Source of the DNA: an uncultured Campylobacter sp.
Lineage (GTDB): Bacteria; Campylobacterota; Campylobacteria; Campylobacterales; Campylobacteraceae
Reading direction: 5' to 3'
DNA: 11,603 nucleotides
Assembly: GCF_938030785.1 (NCBI RefSeq)
Contig: NZ_CALHIK010000013.1
Span: forward strand, 1 to 11,603
A model generated the notes under the pieces. It was not told the origin of the DNA. It worked only from the letters and a program-made list of their open reading frames with translations, and did not search any database. Each line of letters opens with the position of its first letter. The first letter of the stretch is position 1. Made by a program: the position numbers and the translations under genes. Below, piece by piece: positions 6,923 through 11,603 of this stretch.

Positions 6923-6962
6923 CGGCGGGCTAGCGATGAAGCACGCGTTCAAGCACCCGCCG
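6923..6962 (-). terminator. Weak terminator candidate downstream of ruvB
   Basis: CGGCGGG (6923-6929) and CCCGCCG (6956-6962) form a 7-bp GC stem with a long 26-nt loop. On the minus strand it is followed by CCTTTAGTCTTTT. It is about 146 nt after the ruvB stop. The long loop and broken T-run make this uncertain. Confidence 0.25.
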
Positions 6963-7083
6963 AGCAAAACAACACATATGTGACGCGCGACGTAAACACA
7001 CCGCAAGAGACCCGCAAAGCCCGTCTAAATTTAAACTAAAGGGAAAGCGACCGATAAAATAATATTTTAGGCACCCGCCGAGC
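6953..7083. repeat. Two copies of GCACCCGCCGAGC in the ruvB-AI-2E intergenic region
   Basis: An exact 13-bp direct repeat at 6953-6965 and 7071-7083, 118 bp apart. Related AAGCACCCG words occur in two other intergenic regions (near 8275 and 9760). No gene is visible in 6745-7107. Confidence 0.6.
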
Positions 7084-7107
7084 CCGATTAAATTTTAAAC
7101 CAGCAGA

Positions 7108-8124
7108 TCACTCCTCAAACAGATTTCTCTCCACGACCTTTAGCACGCGACCGAGCGCCTCGCGCGCCTTATCGGTTGCGATGCGGCCCTTGGCGGTCTT
7201 TTCGATGTAGCCGTTGGCGAGCAGATAGGGCTCGATGACGTCCTCGATCGTGCCCTCGTCCTCGCTAAGCGCCGCCGCGATCGTGCTAAGCCCCAAGGCA
7301 CGGCGCTTAGCGTCAAATAAAATTTCCAAATATTTTATATCCATCTCGTCAAAGCCCTGCTCGTCCACGCCCAGCGCCTCGAGCCCTTCGCGTGCTCGAT
7401 CGTGCGAGATAGTGCCCTCGTCGCGCACCTCGGCAAAATCGCGTATGCGGCGCAGCAGCCGTAACGCAATACGCGGAGTGCCGCGAGAGCGACGCGCGAT
7501 CTCGGCGCTGGCGTCGGCCGCGCTCTCCTTCCCGAGTTTAACAGAAGCGATCTGCACTATCCGCGCAAGCTCGGCATGCGTGTAAAACTGCAAACGAAAC
7601 TGCATGCCGAAGCGATCCCGCAGCGGCGCGGAGATCATGCCTGCGCGCGTCGTGGCGCCGATGAGCGTAAAGTGCGGAATGTCGATCTTGATGGTCTGCG
7701 CGGCGGGACCCGAGCCGATGATAATGTCGAGGCGGAAGTCCTCCATCGCCGAATATAGCACCTCCTCGATCGCGGGGCTTAGGCGGTGGATCTCGTCTAT
7801 GAAAAGCACGTCGCCGCTTTGCAGGTTCGTCAAAATCGCCGCCAGATCGCCCGCCTTTTCGATCATCGGCGCGGCGGTGACCTTGATAGCGGCGCCCATC
7901 TGAGCGGCGATGATGTGCGCTAGCGTGGTTTTACCGAGCCCGGGCGGCCCGTAGAAAAGCACGTGATCAAGCACGTCGGCGCGCTTTTTCGCCGCGGCGA
8001 TCGCGATGGCGAGGTTTGATTTGATCTTCTCCTGCCCCACGTAATCCTCGAAGCTCGACGGGCGCAGCGAGCTCTCCACGCTCTCATCGAGCTGCATCTT
8101 TTCGATCTCTACAATTCTGTCCAT
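7108..8124 (-). CDS. ruvB: Holliday junction branch migration ATPase RuvB
   Basis: 338 residues, full length. RuvB forms hexameric rings that pump DNA through the RuvA-bound Holliday junction during recombinational repair. Visible motifs are Walker A GPPGLGKTT (59-67), Walker B DVLFIDEIH (105-113), sensor 1 GATTR (156-160), the LRDRFG segment with the arginine finger (Arg171), and sensor 2 SRGTPR (213-218), followed by the C-terminal winged helix (YLEILFDAKRRALGLSTIA ... EDVIEPYLLANGYI). The ATG at 8124 has only a weak purine-rich ribosome site (AAAGAGAG), but the N-terminus fits the family. It stands alone: about 800 bp of non-coding DNA lies upstream and 363 bp downstream, with neither ruvA nor ruvC beside it. 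An extended -10 (TGCTAAAAT) lies just upstream. Confidence 0.98.
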   Translation of the reverse strand: MDRIVEIEKMQLDESVESSLRPSSFEDYVGQEKIKSNLAIAIAAAKKRADVLDHVLFYGPPGLGKTTLAHIIAAQMGAAIKVTAAPMIEKAGDLAAILTNLQSGDVLFIDEIHRLSPAIEEVLYSAMEDFRLDIIIGSGPAAQTIKIDIPHFTLIGATTRAGMISAPLRDRFGMQFRLQFYTHAELARIVQIASVKLGKESAADASAEIARRSRGTPRIALRLLRRIRDFAEVRDEGTISHDRAREGLEALGVDEQGFDEMDIKYLEILFDAKRRALGLSTIAAALSEDEGTIEDVIEPYLLANGYIEKTAKGRIATDKAREALGRVLKVVERNLFEE

Positions 8125-8148
8125 AATCTCTCTTTAATCGTTTTTAAA

Positions 8149-8157
8149 ATTTTAGCA
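8149..8157 (-). promoter_or_regulatory. ruvB promoter, extended -10
   Basis: TGCTAAAAT on the minus strand, 25 bases before the ruvB ATG. The same TGCTAAAAT occurs ahead of panB in this window, which supports it as a real promoter element. A similar TTGCTAAAAT lies 28 bp further upstream. Confidence 0.5.
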
Positions 8158-8232
8158 AGTGTAGCGAAAAATGGCTAAATTTTGACAATTTTAGCAAGGC
8201 GCCGTCTTTACGAGCGAGATAAAATTTGCCGC

Positions 8233-8484
8233 GCGGAATTTTAGGTACGCGCTTAGGGCTAGGGCTAAAAAGCAAAGCACCCGTCGTGAAAGACTGCGGA
8301 ATTTTACCGCGGCGGGTTTAAGACCACGCTCATGCCGCTACGCCCGCTATGCTTTAGTGCGGAATTTTAGCGTAGCAGTTTCAAGACTGCGCGCGGATCA
8401 CTAACTGCGCTAAATTTTAATGCGTAGAATTTGATCGCGTAAAATTTAAGGCTTTGAGCGTTCGCAAGCAGCGATTGCGGAGCA
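8233..8484. repeat. Degenerate 63-bp tandem repeat in non-coding DNA
   Basis: GCGGAATTTTA occurs at exactly 8233, 8296 and 8359, each 63 bp apart, and a related GCGTAGAATTT follows at 8422, again 63 bp on. Units at 8296 and 8359 share 26 of their first 34 bases by hand count; the rest has diverged. 63 is a multiple of three, but no open frame spans the units. It is not a CRISPR: the conserved part is too short and degenerate. Confidence 0.6.
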
Positions 8485-8516
8485 AGCGGTGCGAAATTTG
8501 ATCGCGTAGAATTTAA
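8428..8516. repeat. 22-bp near-identical direct repeat
   Basis: AATTTGATCGCGTAAAATTT plus AA at 8428-8449 recurs at 8495-8516 with one mismatch (G for A), 67 bp apart. Further on, GGCGCTGGAATTTTGC (8572) and GGCGCCTGGAATTTTGC (8600) form another close pair. The same GCGTAGAATTTTA word recurs at 8760. The whole of 8125-8922 is built from such words and shows no supportable gene. Confidence 0.6.
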
Positions 8517-8753
8517 TGGTAAAAATTTGGCTGTTTGAAAAATACGCGCGGGATTTTACGACGTGAAATTTGGCGCTGGAATTTTGCGATATTAAATTCG
8601 GCGCCTGGAATTTTGCAACGTAATTTTGCCTCGTAGAATTTTAATGCGGATCTTATTTTTGCGCCAGCGAGACTTTAAATTCTACGCTTCAAGCTTAGCG
8701 GCACGCAGCCGTCTGGAATTTTATCTCGCGCAATCGGTTAAAATTTCGCAATA

Positions 8754-8781
8754 AATTCTGCGTAGAATTTTATGCAGAATT
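8754..8781 (-). terminator. Hairpin downstream of the 208-aa gene, possible terminator
   Basis: AATTCTGC (8754-8761) and GCAGAATT (8774-8781) pair perfectly around a 12-nt loop, about 140 nt after the stop codon at 8923. The following minus-strand sequence is AT-rich but has no clean T-run, so termination is only possible. Confidence 0.25.
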
Positions 8782-8922
8782 CTGCCTTGCGCGGCTAGGT
8801 AAAATTTCGCGCGACATTTCGTTTTTCAAGACGACTTAGAATTTAGCGTGAATTTTAAAATTTGCCGCTAAGCTTAACGCGGGCTCGTGCGATTAAATTT
8901 AGCCGTGCAATCTCGCGACGCC

Positions 8923-9549
8923 TTATCGATCTCTCTCTTTGATCAAGACACTTTTATTGTCGTCGTCACTCTTACAAAGCACTCTATAATCTGATATTTC
9001 AATTGCGTATAAAAACACTACGCCGTCCTTTTGAAATTTCTTCGAGCAGCCCTTGGCGTGTAGCTTGGCGAGCTTCGGGCTATCTAGAGCATAAAACTGA
9101 TAGCTATCGGTGTAGTGCTCCACGTATCGGTAGGTGATCTCTGCCCAAGGCACCCCGCTATCGCCGCTTCTATTTAGCACGATGGTTCTGGCGTTTATCG
9201 CCGCGAGCTTTGATTTTAGCTGCCCAAACGTCTTTTTGTCCCAGCCGATGAGCTTTAACCCATCGCCGATATCCGGCACATTATCCCTGAAAATGGAATT
9301 TGAATAAAATTTCGTCTTATTGCCGTCCAAATCGATCCAAATATACTCGTCGCCGTATGTGCTCTGGATCGTAACGCGCAAATTTTTAGGGAAGTTGCGA
9401 TCTGCAAAAGCTAACAGGTCTAGGAATTTCTCGCGATTTTGCTCGTAGTTTTGCATCGGCGGGGCTTTATCCAGCTCTATTGCGTCGCGACCAACGAAAA
9501 AGAATTTAAAATACAAACTATCGCCAAAATCGGCAGCACCTTTACGCAA
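8923..9549 (-). CDS. Hypothetical protein (208 aa) with uncertain, possibly frameshifted N-terminus
   Basis: I do not recognise this protein. From about residue 32 it is a soluble, Tyr- and charge-rich sequence with features of an extracytoplasmic globular domain (DEYIWIDLDGNKTKFYSN, YRYVEHYTDSYQFYALD, FLYAIEISDYRVLCKSDDDN). The TTG at 9549 has no ribosome site. A good AAGGAG lies at 9610-9605, but the sequence after it is open in another frame: from 9590 to the TAG at 9477 it encodes 37 residues, with a strongly hydrophobic core (VLKIVIAVALGLLFC and VLPILAIVCIL), a typical membrane anchor. One missing base, for example in the T5 run at 9497-9501, would join that anchor to the domain. No ATG, GTG or TTG precedes the anchor frame. 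The gene may thus be broken, or there is a sequencing error. It stands alone between two non-coding stretches. Confidence 0.55.
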   Translation of the reverse strand: MRKGAADFGDSLYFKFFFVGRDAIELDKAPPMQNYEQNREKFLDLLAFADRNFPKNLRVTIQSTYGDEYIWIDLDGNKTKFYSNSIFRDNVPDIGDGLKLIGWDKKTFGQLKSKLAAINARTIVLNRSGDSGVPWAEITYRYVEHYTDSYQFYALDSPKLAKLHAKGCSKKFQKDGVVFLYAIEISDYRVLCKSDDDNKSVLIKERDR

Positions 9550-9590
9550 AAGAGCAAGCCCAGAGCCACGGCTATGACGATTTTTAAAAC
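9477..9590 (-). other. Out-of-frame membrane-anchor coding remnant upstream of the 208-aa ORF
   Basis: An open stretch of 37 codons overlapping the start of the 208-aa ORF in another frame. It reads as a highly hydrophobic helix flanked by Lys, and follows the strong ribosome site AAGGAG at 9610-9605. It has no standard start codon. The likeliest reading is that it is the true N-terminus of the 208-aa protein, separated by a frameshift. Confidence 0.5.
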
Positions 9591-9620
9591 TTTAGCCGAA
9601 TTTTCTCCTTAAATTTTATA

Positions 9621-9641
9621 AGCCGTTTGGGCCTGACGGCT
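9621..9641 (-). repeat. Hairpin upstream of the 208-aa gene
   Basis: AGCCGT (9621-9626) and ACGGCT (9636-9641) pair perfectly around a 9-nt loop. On the minus strand TATAAAATTTAAGGAG follows, so it sits just ahead of the ribosome site. It could be a leader hairpin, or a terminator for transcription arriving from panB. Apart from this, 9642-10017 shows only short repeated words such as GCGCTCACAA at 9717 and 9867, and no gene. Confidence 0.35.
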
Positions 9642-10017
9642 AGTTTATGCCAGAATTCTGCGGCCGCGTGCGTAAAATTTAGCGCTCGCAGCGTATTTTA
9701 GAGCTGCGGCGTGAGAGCGCTCACAAAAAAGCGTCGCGCATTGCAGTCGGCGACAGAAATAAGCACCCGCGTGCAGAAGCGCGCGAACTCTCGCACGGCG
9801 CCGCCCGTATAAAATACCACGCAGAGTATTCTCTCAAAGCGCCTACAATCTCTCGCACTAGGTAAAGCGCTCACAATAGCTCGCGCCGAATAAATTTTAA
9901 GCAGCGCGAGCTGTTTACGTAGCCTGTGACGCGCGAAAACGAAGCATTGTTTTAAGGCAAGCGGAGCTTTATCGCTAGAATTTCGGCGCGTAAATTTTAA
10001 AATTTAGTCAAATCCCG

Positions 10018-10815
10018 CTACTGCTTGTATTCAAACTCCTCGCTCGGAAAGCCCCCCTCTTTGACTTCGCGCGCGTATTCGTGCACCGCGCCTTTTACAA
10101 GCTCGGCGCCTTCCAAATAGCGCTTAACGAATTTTGGTCGAAACTCCGTGAAAAACCCGCACATATCGCTCCATACAAGCACCTGTCCGTCTATGCCGGC
10201 GCCCGCGCCGATGCCGATGACGGGCACGTCGGTGCCGAGCGCCACTTGATTTGCGACTGCGGAAATCATCCCCTCTACAAGCAGCAGTACTGCGCCCGCC
10301 TCGACAAGCGCTCTAGCGTCGCTTAAGACCTCGCGCGCGCCCTCTTCGCCGCGCCCGCTTACCTTGTAGCCGCCCATAAAGCGCGAAAACTGCGGCTTTA
10401 GCCCGATGTGGCTCATCACGGCGATACCGTTTCGATTAAGCAGCGCCACGGTATCTGCCATATGCGCGCCGCCTTCGATTTTGACGGCATCGCAGCCGGT
10501 GCTTTCATAGACTTTGGCGCAGTTTTGTAGCGCGAGCTCTGGCGTCGCGCATGAGCAAAACGGCATATCCACGACCATATACGCTCGCTTTAGCCCCCGT
10601 CTTACGGCGCGCGCGTGATAGATCATCTGCTCTACGCTTGCGCCTAGGGTCTCAGAGCGCCCGCCGAAGCTCATATTTAGGCTGTCGCCTACGAGTACCA
10701 TATCGACTTCGTCGTCGAAAATTTTAGCAAAAAGCGCGTCATAGGCGGTGATCATCACGATCTTTTCGCCGGATTTTTTCATCTCGTATAATTTAGAAAG
10801 CGTGATTTTTGACAT
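10018..10815 (-). CDS. panB: 3-methyl-2-oxobutanoate hydroxymethyltransferase PanB
   Basis: 265 residues, normal length. PanB (EC 2.1.2.11) transfers a one-carbon unit from 5,10-methylene-tetrahydrofolate to 2-oxoisovalerate to give ketopantoate, the first committed step to pantothenate and coenzyme A, in the cytoplasm. The TIM-barrel motifs are all present: TAYDALFAK (23-31), VGDSLNMSFGG with Asp45 (42-52), VVDMPF with Asp83, VKIEGG with Lys112 and Glu114, SHIGLKPQ (135-142), catalytic Glu181 in LLLVEGM, and the GIGAGAGIDGQVLVWSDM segment (201-218). The ATG at 10815 is preceded by AAAGGAGC at ideal spacing. PanC and PanD are not next to it. It is divergent from ssrA; its extended -10 lies at 10850-10858. 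Confidence 0.98.
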   Translation of the reverse strand: MSKITLSKLYEMKKSGEKIVMITAYDALFAKIFDDEVDMVLVGDSLNMSFGGRSETLGASVEQMIYHARAVRRGLKRAYMVVDMPFCSCATPELALQNCAKVYESTGCDAVKIEGGAHMADTVALLNRNGIAVMSHIGLKPQFSRFMGGYKVSGRGEEGAREVLSDARALVEAGAVLLLVEGMISAVANQVALGTDVPVIGIGAGAGIDGQVLVWSDMCGFFTEFRPKFVKRYLEGAELVKGAVHEYAREVKEGGFPSEEFEYKQ

Positions 10816-10849
10816 TTTGGCTCCTTTGCTCGGTTAAAATTTGAATGCA

Positions 10850-10858
10850 ATTTTAGCA
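10850..10858 (-). promoter_or_regulatory. panB promoter, extended -10
   Basis: TGCTAAAAT on the minus strand, identical to the element ahead of ruvB, about 35 bases upstream of the panB ATG. It lies only about 10 bp from the -35 box of the divergent ssrA promoter. Confidence 0.55.
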
Positions 10859-10868
10859 TAAGCCGAAT

Positions 10869-10897
10869 TTGACATTTATAAAATTTTAAAGTAAAAT
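10869..10897 (+). promoter_or_regulatory. ssrA promoter
   Basis: TTGACA (10869-10874), a 17-bp spacer and TAAAAT (10892-10897): a strong sigma-70 promoter. The start would fall near 10904, about ten bases before the mature tmRNA 5' end, which RNase P would then produce. Confidence 0.8.
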
Positions 10898-10913
10898 GCG
10901 CGCGCATTCTTTC

Positions 10914-11275
10914 GGGGGTGACTTGGCTTCGACGGGAACGGATGGGTCAAGGCGGCATGTCGCTTTGGATACAGCGTATAAAATCCAAACTAAATTTAAA
11001 CGCAAACAACGTTAAATTTGCTCCTGCTTACGCTAAAGCTGCGTAAGTCCAGTCGAGCCCTGCTCTGCGCCGATGCTATCTAAGCGCGGCGGCGGGTAAT
11101 CTGTGATAGCGTAGCTCTGCGGCGTGACGAGCCGTAGGGTGAAATCCTAGTCTTTGCGCCGGCGGGTCGTTTTGGAAAGTGAGCGAGCCTGCGCGAGAAC
11201 TTCACTTTTGCTAAACATGTAGAGGCTTTGGTCGTTTGTTTTCGGACTGCGGTTCAATCCCGCACACCTCCACCA
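10914..11275 (+). ncRNA. ssrA: Transfer-messenger RNA (tmRNA)
   Basis: 362 nt, one-piece tmRNA, which rescues stalled ribosomes in trans-translation with SmpB. The 5' GGGGGTG pairs with 3' CACCTCC to make the acceptor stem (one G-U pair), followed by A and an encoded CCA at 11273-11275. The T-arm is TGCGG-TTCAATC-CCGCA. The start GGGGGTGACTTGGCTTCGAC is the tmRNA D-domain signature. The tag reading frame at 11002-11046 encodes ANNVKFAPAYAKAA and ends in TAA; resume codon GCA. This tag is, as I recall, identical to that of C. jejuni, so it places the organism in or near that genus. Confidence 0.98.
11002..11046 (+). other. tmRNA proteolysis tag reading frame
   Basis: GCA resume codon through TAA: A-N-N-V-K-F-A-P-A-Y-A-K-A-A, 14 residues after the charged alanine is counted as supplied by the tRNA-like end. 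The terminal Ala-Ala is the usual ClpXP-type degradation signal. Confidence 0.95.
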
Positions 11276-11326
11276 ATTAAGTTATCTTTAAGCTTTAATC
11301 ACTTCTTTTTAGTTGTATTTGGTTCC

Positions 11327-11340
11327 GGCGCACAGGCGCC
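11327..11340 (+). terminator. Weak terminator candidate after ssrA
   Basis: GGCGC (11327-11331) and GCGCC (11336-11340) around ACAG, followed by TATCTTAAATTTT. It is the only GC-rich hairpin in the AT-rich stretch between ssrA and the next gene. The T-run is interrupted. Confidence 0.35.
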
Positions 11341-11386
11341 TATCTTAAATTTTAGTCGTTCAGGCCTCTTTCATTTTTATTTTAGA

Positions 11387-11392
11387 TATAAT
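11387..11392 (+). promoter_or_regulatory. Promoter -10 element for the right-edge genes
   Basis: TATAAT, perfect consensus, in T/A-rich DNA typical of Campylobacter promoters. A start near 11399 leaves a leader of about 19 nt that contains AGGGGG before the TTG at 11418. Confidence 0.55.
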
Positions 11393-11417
11393 CTTTTCCG
11401 AAATATTAGGGGGTTTA

Positions 11418-11558
11418 TTGAGGTCTTTTTCGCATTATGGGTTTTTCCATATGAACAAAGCGTATATTTTGCCCAAATTCGGAGGTAAAAACGGTCAAGA
11501 GCATCAAAAAGTACAAGACACAATACGCAATATTATAGAAGAGAGGAAAAAGAGATGA
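11418..11558 (+). CDS. Small hypothetical protein (46 aa), translationally coupled to the next gene
   Basis: Not recognised. The reading frame gives 46 residues beginning MRSFSHYGFFHMNKAYILPK and ending in a charged helix-like tail (HQKVQDTIRNIIEERKKR). TTG at 11418 is chosen because AGGGGG lies four bases upstream and a TATAAT promoter just before that. An ATG at 11451 (35 residues) has no ribosome site. Its TGA stop overlaps the ATG of the next gene (ATGA at 11555-11558), the usual sign of translational coupling, so it is either a real small protein or a leader ORF that controls the downstream gene. No signal peptide. Its base composition is lower in GC than the genes to the left. Confidence 0.5.
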   Translation: MRSFSHYGFFHMNKAYILPKFGGKNGQEHQKVQDTIRNIIEERKKR

Positions 11559-11603
11559 ATAAATTTGTTGTGCTGTCATTGGCATATGTTGCTTTACTAG
11601 CGG
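11555..11603 (+). CDS. Start of a secreted or membrane protein, cut by the window edge
   Basis: Only 16 complete codons are present: MNKFVVLSLAYVALLA. Lys followed by a hydrophobic run is the start of a signal peptide or membrane anchor. GAGAGG lies eight bases upstream, and the ATG overlaps the stop of the preceding small ORF. The function cannot be told from this much. A periplasmic protein is likely. Confidence 0.6.
   Translation, partial: MNKFVVLSLAYVALLA

Noticed and set aside
8233..8520. CRISPR array
   Set aside because: The conserved words are only 11-22 bp, degenerate and AT-rich, the spacing changes after four units, and no cas genes are near.
10900..10910. GCGCGCGC run before ssrA as a regulatory palindrome
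   Set aside because: It lies between the promoter and the mature tmRNA end, is short, and may simply be part of the removed 5' leader.
11228..11488. 86-aa plus-strand ORF across the ssrA 3' end
   Set aside because: It begins inside the tmRNA and runs through its acceptor stem; it is in a different frame from the supported small ORF at 11418.

Overview
The window looks like chromosome from a Campylobacter with a relatively high GC content. The tmRNA at the right encodes the tag ANNVKFAPAYAKAA, which as I recall is the C. jejuni tag. The fdhD-modE gene order also matches what I recall for C. jejuni. The non-coding DNA is saturated with AAATTT/AAATTTTA words. The coding DNA is clearly richer in GC than C. 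jejuni, which points to the C. gracilis / showae / rectus / curvus side of the genus. The species is an inference.

Layout. All recognisable protein genes from 346 to 10815 lie on the minus strand, so the order of transcription runs right to left. From 10914 onward the genes are on the plus strand. (1) 346-4664 is a formate dehydrogenase block. It holds fdhF, a selenocysteine-containing formate dehydrogenase read through an in-frame UGA with a bacterial SECIS hairpin just after it, then a gap with three stacked hairpins. After the gap come fdhD (sulfur transfer to the molybdenum cofactor), a ModE-like molybdate regulator with an unusual duplicated N-terminal half, and a 62-residue unknown protein; these last three are tightly packed. 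(2) 5170-6744 is an AI-2E/PerM-family membrane protein with a 167-residue low-complexity extension at its N-terminus. (3) 7108-8124 is ruvB. (4) 8125-8922 is a long non-coding stretch with degenerate repeats, three of them exactly 63 bp apart. (5) 8923-9549 is an unknown protein whose N-terminal membrane anchor appears to be in a different frame, so it is possibly a broken gene. (6) 10018-10815 is panB, divergent from (7) ssrA (10914-11275). (8) 11418 to the right edge holds a short AT-rich two-gene start: a 46-residue ORF overlapping, by ATGA, a secreted or membrane protein cut by the window end.

How it fits together. Genes 346-4664 form a functional set: the enzyme needs molybdenum (or tungsten) cofactor and selenium, FdhD delivers sulfur to that cofactor, and a ModE-like protein would sense or respond to the metal supply. 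A near-perfect palindrome about 80 bp upstream of the inferred fdhF start site is a candidate regulatory site. The remaining genes (ruvB, panB, ssrA) are housekeeping.

No CRISPR array, transposase, integrase or rRNA was seen. The most unusual items are the selenocysteine formate dehydrogenase without a Tat signal or partner subunits in the window, the duplicated domain of the ModE-like regulator, the Ala/Asn-rich extension of the transporter, the 63-bp periodic non-coding region, and the abrupt drop in GC right after the ssrA 3' end.
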